IMG/VR virus record: IMGVR_UViG_3300013307_000002
Location: 1 to 64,000 of that record
Strand: one strand, 5' to 3'
Source: a virus
DNA: 64,000 nt
Each line of letters starts with the position of its first letter. Within the stretch, counting starts at the first letter, position 1. This document shows, piece by piece, positions 9,423 to 17,819 of the stretch. The notes beneath the pieces are model-generated. The model saw only the letters and a program-made list of their open reading frames with translations, had not been told where the DNA came from and did not search any database. A program made the position numbers and the translations under genes.

Positions 9423-11485
9423 TAAGCGCCTCCTGATAAGTTATAGTTAGACATAATTTTATTTATACCTAACTTATTCATTGCTAATTTATCTTTAGGC
9501 TTGTCTACCGTCCATAGAGCTAATCTAATACCTCTATTTCTACACTCTGTCACAACAGCCGCAGTAGTTACTGAGAAGTTAAGCAACAGATAAGCATTAC
9601 CTAAAGCTTGAATCGCATCATAATCAGAAGTAGTAGGAACTGTACCGAATAGAGCGCCAACAGCAATATTTTTATTTAAAGACCTAACCCTTTGCAGATT
9701 ATTAATCTCAAAACCTTGCAACACCACCCTATCTTCCATCTGAGCAGCTACAACATCAGAAACAATCAAATCTACATCGTCGATAGTTCTTATATTTTTA
9801 ATCTCTGGGTAAACCTTGACGCCCTTCAGCTTACAGAAGTTAAGTAGGTCAGCAAACAGAGGGATTCTTTCTCCTGCATAAGCTGGACTGAACTTAGAAC
9901 CAAAATCTAAACCTCTTACATAAGAAGATGTTAGGCTAGTAATTGTACCTGTACCGTTAGAAGTCCTATCAACTGTGGTATCATGCATCAGAACTCTTAC
10001 TCCATCAGAAGTAACAGAGATATCTGTCTCTAAAGAATCTGCTCCAGCTTGTAATGCTGATCTAAAAGCAATCATTGTATTCTCAGGGAACATATTACCA
10101 AAACCTCTATGAGCAATCAGTTCAGGATAATCGTTCTGATCAACAACACCAAGATTAAGTCTTGCAACAGAAGAAGTTTTAGCACCTGTACCACCTTGAG
10201 AAACACTCAGAGCAGTAGTTAGTCCGGTTAAGGATGTAATATCGGAGTTAGCACCCTTCTTAGCATAAGCAGAGAAGTCTAATTCAATATTACCAGTAGC
10301 ATCATCAGGGCTGATACCATTAACAGAAACTACGTAAGGAACTTGAGCAGAAATCTCACCCTTTTCATCCAGAGAGTTTGGAGTTCTTAATGCCTCACCA
10401 GACCACAAAGGTACGCGGAAGGTAGTAGAACCGTCACCTGTTGAGAAGCAGTTCTTTTTACCTGCTTGCCACTCTGCTTCACTGACACTTGGAACATAAC
10501 CAAGATTGATAGCATTCCAAAGGTCTGGATAATCTCTTCTATTATATTCACCACCATTCTGAGGAAGCAGGCCCGGATAGGTAATTGGTTGATCTGGATC
10601 ATATTGGAATAGAACAGTCTCACCTAACCACAGAGATGGGTTCCCTGAAGGGAGGGTAATTTGAACGTTACCAGTATCATCAGGAACAACATTGTTAACT
10701 GTTTTAAGTTTCTTTTCTGAAGAATCTAATTCCAAAGAAAGATTGTTAACAGAACCAGTGACATTATACCAAGTATAAGCAGAAGAACCGTTATCCCAAA
10801 TAAGAACTTTATCCCCAACAGTCCTTTCATTAAGATCTGTATTAGCATCATCTAAACTACGATACACTTTTACAAAACCATCAATTGTTTCTTTACCGGG
10901 AATGTTAGCAATAAGCTCTTCAGCTCTATCTGCCTCAGCTTTAGCTTTTTCTGCCTGAGTAGTAGCATCTGTTACAGCAGCTTCTGCCTTAGTAACACTA
11001 CCTTCAGCTTCGTCAGCAAACCCATCTGCTTCATCTCTATACCCTTTTGCTTCAACAGAAGCTGCTTGAGCTGAATCAGAATAAGACTCGGCTGCTTGTC
11101 TAGCCCCATCTGCTTGCGCAGCAAATTGCTCAGATTTAGCGGCAGCATCTTCAGCTTTCTGAACTACAGCAGCAGCATCATCAATTGCCTGTTGTGCTCT
11201 AGCTACAGCATCATTAGCAACAGCCTCAGCAGCAGCAACCCTAAGCTCCAGCTTCTCTACATTAGATTCTACATCTTTAACACTCTCAAGAATTGTTCTT
11301 GCTTTATCTAATAGCTGGTCAGCACGATTAAGAATATTATCCGCATCCACTAAAGCATCAGCAGCAGCTATGGCATAAAGTCTAGCGTCCTCTGCATATT
11401 CAGCAGCTTGTTTATACCTAATGATATTTGAATCATCAGCACCAAACTGGCCTACATTATTTTCACCTGTATCAAATAAACCCAT
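9422..11485 (-). CDS. Tail fibre with C-terminal glycerophosphodiester phosphodiesterase domain
   Basis: 687 residues in three parts. The N-terminus (NNVGQFGADD...YKQAAEYAEDA) is shared with the next gene upstream. An Ala/Glu-rich coiled coil runs to about residue 195 (AEKAKAEADRAEELI). The middle has a collar-like module (LLPQNGGEYNRRDYPDLWNA, then GDGSTTFRVP). From about residue 455 there is a complete GDPD-type TIM-barrel sequence: LIAHRGFGNMFPENT, LETDI, VLMHDTTVDRTSNGTG, and YPEIKN. The enzyme class hydrolyses glycerophosphodiesters. On a phage tail it probably cleaves a glycerol-phosphate-containing surface polymer such as a capsule or O-antigen. This role is inferred. Confidence 0.8.
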   Translation of the reverse strand: MGLFDTGENNVGQFGADDSNIIRYKQAAEYAEDARLYAIAAADALVDADNILNRADQLLDKARTILESVKDVESNVEKLELRVAAAEAVANDAVARAQQAIDDAAAVVQKAEDAAAKSEQFAAQADGARQAAESYSDSAQAASVEAKGYRDEADGFADEAEGSVTKAEAAVTDATTQAEKAKAEADRAEELIANIPGKETIDGFVKVYRSLDDANTDLNERTVGDKVLIWDNGSSAYTWYNVTGSVNNLSLELDSSEKKLKTVNNVVPDDTGNVQITLPSGNPSLWLGETVLFQYDPDQPITYPGLLPQNGGEYNRRDYPDLWNAINLGYVPSVSEAEWQAGKKNCFSTGDGSTTFRVPLWSGEALRTPNSLDEKGEISAQVPYVVSVNGISPDDATGNIELDFSAYAKKGANSDITSLTGLTTALSVSQGGTGAKTSSVARLNLGVVDQNDYPELIAHRGFGNMFPENTMIAFRSALQAGADSLETDISVTSDGVRVLMHDTTVDRTSNGTGTITSLTSSYVRGLDFGSKFSPAYAGERIPLFADLLNFCKLKGVKVYPEIKNIRTIDDVDLIVSDVVAAQMEDRVVLQGFEINNLQRVRSLNKNIAVGALFGTVPTTSDYDAIQALGNAYLLLNFSVTTAAVVTECRNRGIRLALWTVDKPKDKLAMNKLGINKIMSNYNLSGGA

Positions 11486-11501
11486 CAGATTTCTCCTTCA
11501 A

Positions 11502-11867
11502 TTATTTAGCCACCCAACCTACACTCCCTTCATCTGATTCTTTTACATAGAAGCAAGCATTAGGTTCGCCATCAATCTGACGGTAAGTAGAACCTCTAGT
11601 TGCAACTACCACCCCTTCAGGACTTCCCTCACCATAAAAATCTCCGAGAGTTTCTGTAAACATAAAAGAAGAAGCTGTAATAGTTGATACAGAGATAGAA
11701 CCAGAAGTGATTCCCGATTGTGCAATCTCAGCATACTTCTTAGCATCATCAGCGTAATCCGCAGCTTGTTTATAAGAGTCAATAGTGGCATCAAGAGGGC
11801 CATACTGGCCCACGTTATTAATTAGATTAATAGCTTTGTCCAACAGTATTCTATCTGGAGTAGCCAT
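11502..11867 (-). CDS. Small virion protein sharing the fibre attachment module
   Basis: 121 residues. Residues about 17-48 (NNVGQYGPLDAT, YKQAADYADDAKKYA) match the N-terminal module of the following GDPD fibre (NNVGQFG, YKQAAEYAEDARLYA). The rest has a short beta region ending in FYVKESDEGSVGWVAK. It may be a short adaptor or a truncated fibre base using the same docking site on the tail. Confidence 0.6.
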   Translation of the reverse strand: MATPDRILLDKAINLINNVGQYGPLDATIDSYKQAADYADDAKKYAEIAQSGITSGSISVSTITASSFMFTETLGDFYGEGSPEGVVVATRGSTYRQIDGEPNACFYVKESDEGSVGWVAK

Positions 11868-11880
11868 GTAATTCTCCTTC

Positions 11881-12609
11881 TTATTTGTTATAATCTACAC
11901 CATAGCTGATAGCTCTTCTGCCAAGCATGTCATAAGAGTTAGGAATAACTAGAGGACTACCAGAATATTCTGCCATGTCTGCTTGTTTCTGAATATCGAG
12001 CATAGAAGCTGATGCTAAAGCACTCCATTTCTGAACGCCATTATCGTCCTGAACAAATAGAGCCGCATGTTTAAGTGCAGTATAAAGCATTAACTCTGGG
12101 GCGTTGGTGAGAATTGCACATGAATCAGAATCACTCTTCATCTCAGCAGTATCTCTGTAATAAGAACAAAGAACTTCATTACCAGTAAGCTCTGTTCCTT
12201 GTGGAATAGTTGCAGTAATTGGTGGATAGAAATAAAACCTTCCTGTACTTCTAGCCCAAACAATTTCACTTTCATTGAAAGATGTGGAATGAGTAGTCTT
12301 ACCTCTTCTTAACCAATCAAGTTCTTCCAGAGAAGTTACTCTGAAAATCTGACCAGTCTCAGCTTTCATAATATAGTTAACTTGAAGCAAGTCAGTAGGA
12401 ATATAAGCCATCCCATTTGTAATCTTCAAGTAAATCTCTCTTTCGAATCTTGGGATTCTTACTGCTCTATAGATTTCTTTCTCAGCGAAGTTAATAAAGT
12501 TAGGAATCTGATCTACAAATTCATCATCATCTCTATCAGCCCAAAGAGCTACGGCAGCTTTTAAATCACCATATGTGCGAAGTTGAGAAGGAACAGAAGG
12601 CATTGCCAT
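11881..12609 (-). CDS. Head-tail connector / tail adaptor protein
   Basis: 242 residues. The pattern TYGDLKAAVALWADRDDDEF, then IPNFINFAEKEIYRAVRIPRFE, then ITNGMAYIPTDLLQVNYI is typical of podovirus adaptor (tubular-A-like) proteins that join the portal to the tail nozzle. Its position after the capsid gene and before the fibres fits. The upstream region contains a 19-base sequence that is repeated at 31415-31433. Confidence 0.72.
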   Translation of the reverse strand: MAMPSVPSQLRTYGDLKAAVALWADRDDDEFVDQIPNFINFAEKEIYRAVRIPRFEREIYLKITNGMAYIPTDLLQVNYIMKAETGQIFRVTSLEELDWLRRGKTTHSTSFNESEIVWARSTGRFYFYPPITATIPQGTELTGNEVLCSYYRDTAEMKSDSDSCAILTNAPELMLYTALKHAALFVQDDNGVQKWSALASASMLDIQKQADMAEYSGSPLVIPNSYDMLGRRAISYGVDYNK

Positions 12610-12639
12610 AGTTGTCTCTCCTTAGTTGTAAGTCTAGTT

Positions 12640-12658
12640 TATATTCATTAGTTTAATT
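12640..12658. repeat. 19-base dispersed repeat, copy 1
   Basis: This 19-base AT-rich sequence in the leader of the connector gene is identical, in the same orientation, to 31415-31433. On the minus strand it contains TAATGAATATA, which resembles a -10-type promoter element. Confidence 0.7.
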
Positions 12659-12678
12659 AGTATACTAGTGCTAGAAAC

Positions 12679-12711
12679 GAAAAAAGCCCCAACCATTTCT
12701 GGAAGGGGCTT
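12679..12711 (-). terminator. Terminator after the capsid/Ig-like extension
   Basis: On the minus strand AGCCCC...GGGGCT forms a stem with a GAAA-capped inner hairpin, followed by six T. It ends the transcript for the capsid operon. The 3' half, CCAGAAATGG then TTGGGGCTTTTTT, is identical to the plus-strand terminator at 32351-32383. Confidence 0.8.
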
Positions 12712-12729
12712 GAAGTATTACGTTCTAAC

Positions 12730-13245
12730 TTACGCTGGGTCGGTAACGGTGATAGCTGAAGTATCTGTTTTGCTACCATCAGTAGTTGTTACTGTGATAG
12801 TTGCAGTACCTGCTTTAACACCAGTCACTAAACCAGAGCCACTAACCGTTGCTACAGATGTATCAGAAGACTTGTAAGTTACAGCCTTGTTAGATGCACC
12901 AGAAGGAGCTACAGTTGGTGTTAGTTGACGTGTTGCGCCAACCTCGATTGAGGCGGTCTTAGGAGAGATTGTTACTCCACTCACGGGAGTGGTTACAGTA
13001 ACAGTCGCCGTGCCCTTGATAGTGCCGTCTACGGTTGAAGTTGCCGTGATAGTAGCTGTACCATTAGCTACTGCGGTTACTAAACCAGAAGCATTCACTG
13101 TTGCGGTTGCTGCTGAAGAAGTAGACCATGTAACATTCTGATCTGCGTCGCTAGGGGCTACAGTCGCGGTTAACTGACGAGTAGCACCAACAGCCAAGTT
13201 ATTAGTTGCTGGAGCTACCGTTACGCCCGTAGGGACGCTTACGCC
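12730..13245 (-). CDS. Ig-like (BIG2) extension of the major capsid protein, reached by -1 frameshift
   Basis: Two BIG2-type Ig-like domains, each with the signature GATRQLT.TVAPS followed by ATV..SGLVT.V..GTATIT. There is no ATG and no Shine-Dalgarno site. The only start-like codon, a TTG at 13197, would cut into the first domain. The frame is open upstream across the capsid stop codon, so reading continues as GVSVPTGVTVAPATNN. The change of frame from the capsid (...LKVKA stop) is -1 and can occur at A-AAG (13248-13245), where a Lys tRNA can re-pair with AAA. The product would be a 480-residue capsid variant made as a minority form, as known for Ig-like domains in other phages. Confidence 0.78.
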   Translation of the reverse strand, partial: GVSVPTGVTVAPATNNLAVGATRQLTATVAPSDADQNVTWSTSSAATATVNASGLVTAVANGTATITATSTVDGTIKGTATVTVTTPVSGVTISPKTASIEVGATRQLTPTVAPSGASNKAVTYKSSDTSVATVSGSGLVTGVKAGTATITVTTTDGSKTDTSAITVTDPA

Positions 13246-14171
13246 TTTACCTTCAGGATGCCAGAGGCGAATGGGTTGCGGTGACGCAGACCAACTTCCA
13301 TCTCAATCATCCACTTCTCATAAGAGCCGTCTTTCGCCAGTTCAGTACGCTTAGGAGCGCGCAGAACCATCTGAGTCCAGTCAGAAGCGCGGAAGAAGTA
13401 GATTGCATCTTCAGGCATCCAACGGTTAACAACGATCTTATAAGTCTGACCGAGTGGGTCAGTGATGGTATTAACCTGCTTAACGAACTGCTTGGTATTC
13501 TCGAACAGACGAACGCGAGTTGCACCACCAGCACCACCTTTCTCTTGCAGGTCAGCGAACTGAGTTGCAAATTTAGGGTGAATCATGATGATATCTGCTT
13601 CAGAACCAGCGGTATACAGTTGCAGGGTAATATCGAACAGCTCGTCTTCGGTGAATACACCAGAAGCAGCGGTTTCTTTATGAACAACAGCACCGGTATC
13701 CGGGTCAACAGCATTCAGGTCAGCTACGAGAGCTTGGAAGCCAGCAGTCTTACGAGCTACAGAGCTTGAACCTACAACCATTTCCTGATCGGACAGAAGA
13801 ATAACTTCTAAGTCACGTTTCAGTTCCTTACCTTTCTTCTCCATCTGATACATCAGCTCACGACCACGTCCATAGTTAGCCAGAGTGTTAGCAGTATCAG
13901 AAACTTTAACAACCTTACGCAGAATCTGAGTAACGTTATTCAGTACAGTGGTAGAACCGAGTTCACCGTCTACAGCAGCCGAACCTTCAACAACAGCGTT
14001 GTCTTCGTCCACAGCAGCAAGACTGTCAGTCTGCCATTGGAACAGGGTCTGGTTGATGGATTCTTTACCAGTCATAGACACAAAAGGAGTGTCCTCTGGA
14101 GAGATCATAGAGATCCAGTTTGCGAATGAAAGTTTTTTACCATTCTGATCATATGATACTAAAGTAGCCAT
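13239..14171 (-). CDS. Major capsid protein (SU10/DUF5309-like)
   Basis: 310 residues. It forms the icosahedral or elongated head shell. The N-terminus (SYDQNGKKLSFANWISMISPEDTPFVSMTG) and Trp-rich pattern match the SU10 (DUF5309) family of HK97-fold capsid proteins found in Kuravirus-like podoviruses; recognition is from memory. The gene lies after the acidic scaffold gene. Codon choice is strongly E. coli-like (GTT, CTG, GAA), unlike the AT-rich fibre genes, in line with very high expression. A -1 frameshift near the 3' end can add Ig-like domains. The stop is at 13239-13241. Confidence 0.85.
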   Translation of the reverse strand: MATLVSYDQNGKKLSFANWISMISPEDTPFVSMTGKESINQTLFQWQTDSLAAVDEDNAVVEGSAAVDGELGSTTVLNNVTQILRKVVKVSDTANTLANYGRGRELMYQMEKKGKELKRDLEVILLSDQEMVVGSSSVARKTAGFQALVADLNAVDPDTGAVVHKETAASGVFTEDELFDITLQLYTAGSEADIIMIHPKFATQFADLQEKGGAGGATRVRLFENTKQFVKQVNTITDPLGQTYKIVVNRWMPEDAIYFFRASDWTQMVLRAPKRTELAKDGSYEKWMIEMEVGLRHRNPFASGILKVKA

Positions 14172-14209
14172 ATATTTTTATCTCCTATCATAACTTTTAT
14201 TTTTAGTCA

Positions 14210-15265
14210 TTAGTCAATTAGATGATTGAATGCATCACTGTTCGACATACGACCCTCTGAGTACGCCTTAGCGGCGGCTGCTTTTTTGTCGCCAGTACCC
14301 GATTGCTTGTTACCAGACTTCATAACTTTCTTCGGAGCACCAACTTTCTTAATCTTCGCTACTACGCGCTGCGCACCTTTATCAAACTGATAAGCTTTGT
14401 ACAGAGCAAGGAATACCGAAGGACGGTTCTCTTTAAGAATCTCTTCTTCTGATGAACCTAGATCAATTGCGTATTGCAGAAGATTCTGATACAGTGGTTC
14501 ATCCCAATTAGGAATTGACTTCTTGAGTACCTGAACACACTCGACGCTACGAGCACGATACGCTTCCTGCTCTTTTTCTTCTGCCTCACGGGCCAAGCGC
14601 TGCTGCGCATCGACGAGCTGTTGTTTTCTGTCTTTGTATCTGTCTAGGAATCTGCGATTCTCAACATAACCCTGTGGGTCTTCCTGAGCCAGCTTATCCC
14701 AATCAAAACCTTCGTAATCAGAAATTACTCGGTCTGCTTCTAGCTGAGCTAGGGACAGTACATCTTTAAGACCTGAAACTTTTTCTTCGAAGACTTTAGC
14801 GTTATTTTCTAACTCTTCGAATTTAGAATTGATATCCGAACCATTCATGTATCCATTAGACAGTTCTTCAATAGTCATTTCACGACCATCTGGCAGAGTG
14901 ATTACAGTATCGAAGTCAACATCAACTGCGTCGCCTTCTTCATACTCATACTCTTCATCAGATTCGTCCGCATCACCAGTGCCTTCTTCATCTTCGTCTG
15001 AATCTTCTGATTCATCTTCCGACTCGTCTTCACCTTCTTCAGCATCTTCTTCGTCTTCTGACTCGAAACCATCTTCATCTTCGAATACAGGGTTATTATC
15101 ATCAATACCTTCAAAGCCTTCGATGCCTTCATCAGCAAACTCTTCAGGATCTTCTTCGATAACAACTTCTGGTTCTTTATTAGCTTGGTAATTTTTCAGG
15201 TCTTCCGCAAAGGAGCCTTTCATATCTTCAAGCTGCATAAACATTTCAAAATTATCTTGTGGCAT
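14210..15265 (-). CDS. Capsid scaffolding protein
   Basis: 351 residues. Residues about 30-115 are extremely acidic (long Glu/Asp/Ser runs), followed by a coiled-coil helical middle (FEELENNAKVFEEKVS; LVDAQQRLAREAEEKEQEAYRA) and a basic C-terminal tail (KKVGAPKKVMKSGNK) of the kind that contacts the capsid shell. Its position between portal and capsid genes is classic for scaffolds. It overlaps the previous gene by one base. Confidence 0.78.
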   Translation of the reverse strand: MPQDNFEMFMQLEDMKGSFAEDLKNYQANKEPEVVIEEDPEEFADEGIEGFEGIDDNNPVFEDEDGFESEDEEDAEEGEDESEDESEDSDEDEEGTGDADESDEEYEYEEGDAVDVDFDTVITLPDGREMTIEELSNGYMNGSDINSKFEELENNAKVFEEKVSGLKDVLSLAQLEADRVISDYEGFDWDKLAQEDPQGYVENRRFLDRYKDRKQQLVDAQQRLAREAEEKEQEAYRARSVECVQVLKKSIPNWDEPLYQNLLQYAIDLGSSEEEILKENRPSVFLALYKAYQFDKGAQRVVAKIKKVGAPKKVMKSGNKQSGTGDKKAAAAKAYSEGRMSNSDAFNHLID

Positions 15266-15486
15266 TATTCAACTTCCTTATCAGCATCATTAATGGCTGC
15301 TCTAATGACCTCTTTAAGCCTACCGATTAATTGATATTGCGTATATAAGTCTTCGCGTTTTCTACTCTCTTGGGGTAGTGTAGTAACTATCTCTTTTGAG
15401 AGCTTTTCTTTTAATGCCTCTAATGCTGCTGAAAGACTTCCGTTTTGGTCAATGGCGGCAAAAGCCGCCTTGTGTTCTCTATTCAA
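15265..15486 (-). CDS. Small helical head-region protein
   Basis: 73 residues, charged and helical (AALEALKEKLSKEI; YTQYQLIGRLKEVIRAAI), between portal and scaffold genes, coupled to the scaffold by a one-base overlap. The helical pattern recalls the short proteins near podovirus portals that affect assembly or DNA packaging. No specific family is recognised. Confidence 0.6.
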   Translation of the reverse strand: MNREHKAAFAAIDQNGSLSAALEALKEKLSKEIVTTLPQESRKREDLYTQYQLIGRLKEVIRAAINDADKEVE

Positions 15487-15509
15487 AATTTATACTCCTT
15501 ATTCATTCA

Positions 15510-17747
15510 TCAATCTTCTGCGTTAGTATCATCTTTTTTAGAAGATTTACGCTTAGATGCTTTTGATTGCGTCTGTGCGTCACGCTGAAGCTTAATTCCT
15601 TCATAAGCTTGGTTTGCACTATGTACAATCTTGTGAGCTTGCAGCTGTCCATTCAGGTTGATCTCCAGCTCCTTGAGAGTAGACTCATACTGACGAACCT
15701 GATGTTGCATAAGAGCTAAGTTGTGTTTCATCTGCTCTACAGCTGCATCGTTATCAGTCTTACGATTCTCCAGAGACATTCTATCCGCCGACTCTTCTTG
15801 CTTGTATTGAAGCTCAGTATTCTTCTGTTGAGTTTCATCAGCAGCTTTCTGTTGCTTGAAGGCAAGTTCATTCTCAGCAAGCATACCATCATGACCAATC
15901 TTCTGTACCTGAGCATTAAGCAAATCAACTTGAGCTTTAAGCTGTTGAATCTGTAGAATCTCAGCAGGTTGTGGTTGTGGTGGTTGATACTGCTCAAGTG
16001 GCATAATATAGTTATGAATATCATCAATACCCATAAGTCTCATAATCTCAGCAGTCATATACCTATCTTGTTCCATTGTAAACAGAGGAGCAATAGTAGG
16101 ATCTTGCTGAAGCATACCTTTGATTGTCATTAAGTTTGATGCACGTTGCTGCTTCTCACTAGGGGAGATAGCTACGCTAGTAATGATATTCTCACGAGGA
16201 GGTAGTTGCTTAGGATTAATCTGTGCTAAACCTTTAGAAGTCTGGATGGTCAGAATAGACTCACCATTCTCTCTGAAGAGTTTATAGATAGATTTCATTA
16301 ATCCAGTCATACCACCATTAGCAATGTTACGGCTCACCATACGGATACGGTTTTGAGCTGCGTTCATCATTAAACCAACAGTCGCATAAGCATTATCATT
16401 TTTAAATACATCAGGGTTAATACCCATACCAAGACGAGTAACACCTGTACGCACTTCTTTCACTTCATCAGTCATTCCAAGTAATTGGTCAATACCATTA
16501 GGCAGACTATGATAAGGGAAAAGATTAACTGCATCAGGTCTTTCCATTTCGACAACACCACCGGGTCTGTTATCCAAGAGGGAACGTCTATCGTAAGCAC
16601 CCTGAATAGCAGTGTAGCGTCCATAGTTAGCATTATTGACGTTATCAATATAACCACGAATAATAGCAGTACGGAGATCTTGAATATCTTTAGTAATGTC
16701 GTAGATAGACTCACCGAAGATTGCTCCCGGAATTGGATAAGGGGTGAATGTTTCAAACGGAATGTCATTTACTTCGTTAACTTCAAGGACAATGCCGCCA
16801 GCTTCAAACACTTGGTAAAGCCTAACGTTGTTATTGGAGTCCAAAGAAGAAGTACGAATGTAATGTTCATAAACCCAGATCCTCGCAGCTAAGTCTTGAC
16901 TGTCTGTACCAATGTCATTATCTAAATCAACACGCCAGTCAGTACGTGACCAAGTAACGGTGGTTCTATTTGTATCCTCGTTAGGAGAATACTCTTGCAT
17001 GGAATCAAGTTCATCTTCAGGGAAGCCCATGTCCAGCAATTCGCGTTTAGTTTTTCGAGTACGATGGCAGAAGTAAGTTGCATCTTGGATGTTAACTGCG
17101 AATTCATCAATTAAGATTTCTTCGATAGGTGTATATTCTACACGCACACGTTTAACATCTAGGACGTAGCTAATAGTTGCATCTACCAAACCTTCTGGAT
17201 GCTCTTCTTCTGGTTCATTGATGGTTACTTCAACATCACGAACACCAGCAGCTTCAAGTCCGTCAACATATGAGTTGAGTTCTTGCGGGTTGACACCTTC
17301 CACATCTTCAGTGAGTGCTTTAGATTCAACATTCCAATAACGTTTGATAAAAGAGTTACGAGTGACTAAGCACTCTTTCAAAGCAGATTGTAAAATATTA
17401 TACCCATCATTATCTCTGAGTAAGATTTGGTTTACAGTCTGCGTTGCAACTTTAGCAGCGTCGCTATCTCTCTCGTCTACGCTAGCAAAAACTACAGCAT
17501 CTTCACCTGTGGTGAAAACGTTGAGCAGATCTTGGAGTGTACCGTTTACAGTTTCCCATACAGTGCGGTCAACATACTTAGAACCACCGGCAGTTACAGC
17601 AGCAGGCAGGTTGCCATAGTAATATTCCCACGCTTCACGGGCGTAACCAGTGACTGCTGTGTTCATGTAATCTTGAGCTGAGTTACGGTGCTTATCTAAA
17701 GCTACCTTCAGTTCATCTTTCTGGTCTTCAGTAAGGTTAAGACTCAT
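15510..17747 (-). CDS. Portal protein
   Basis: 745 residues. It forms the dodecameric DNA gate at one vertex. Features: N-terminal helical region (WEYYYGNLPAAVTAGGSKYV), central clip/stem region (IPGAIFGESIYDITKDIQDL, typical of large podovirus portals), and a long Gln-rich coiled-coil C-terminus (about 600-720) like a barrel extension into the head. ATG at 17747 is preferred; a GTG two codons upstream also lies near AAGGAG. Gene order TerL, portal, scaffold, capsid supports the call. Confidence 0.85.
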   Translation of the reverse strand: MSLNLTEDQKDELKVALDKHRNSAQDYMNTAVTGYAREAWEYYYGNLPAAVTAGGSKYVDRTVWETVNGTLQDLLNVFTTGEDAVVFASVDERDSDAAKVATQTVNQILLRDNDGYNILQSALKECLVTRNSFIKRYWNVESKALTEDVEGVNPQELNSYVDGLEAAGVRDVEVTINEPEEEHPEGLVDATISYVLDVKRVRVEYTPIEEILIDEFAVNIQDATYFCHRTRKTKRELLDMGFPEDELDSMQEYSPNEDTNRTTVTWSRTDWRVDLDNDIGTDSQDLAARIWVYEHYIRTSSLDSNNNVRLYQVFEAGGIVLEVNEVNDIPFETFTPYPIPGAIFGESIYDITKDIQDLRTAIIRGYIDNVNNANYGRYTAIQGAYDRRSLLDNRPGGVVEMERPDAVNLFPYHSLPNGIDQLLGMTDEVKEVRTGVTRLGMGINPDVFKNDNAYATVGLMMNAAQNRIRMVSRNIANGGMTGLMKSIYKLFRENGESILTIQTSKGLAQINPKQLPPRENIITSVAISPSEKQQRASNLMTIKGMLQQDPTIAPLFTMEQDRYMTAEIMRLMGIDDIHNYIMPLEQYQPPQPQPAEILQIQQLKAQVDLLNAQVQKIGHDGMLAENELAFKQQKAADETQQKNTELQYKQEESADRMSLENRKTDNDAAVEQMKHNLALMQHQVRQYESTLKELEINLNGQLQAHKIVHSANQAYEGIKLQRDAQTQSKASKRKSSKKDDTNAED

Positions 17748-17764
17748 GTACACATTTCTCCTTA

Positions 17765-17813
17765 AGAAAAAGTAGGGGAGTTCCGGTTAACTAATCTCCA
17801 GCACCCCTCCCCT
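17765..17813 (-). terminator. Possible terminator after TerL
   Basis: On the minus strand AGGGGAG pairs with CTCCCCT across a loop of about 26 bases, followed by ACTTTTTC. It lies in the gap between TerL and portal and may reduce read-through. Confidence 0.5.
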
Positions 17814-17819
17814 TAAATA

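Noticed and set aside
13281-13769. 162-codon open frame on the plus strand over the capsid gene
   Set aside because: Antisense shadow; no RBS and no coherent protein features.
14829-15191. Ser-rich open frame on the plus strand
   Set aside because: Mirror of the acidic Glu/Asp codons of the scaffold gene.
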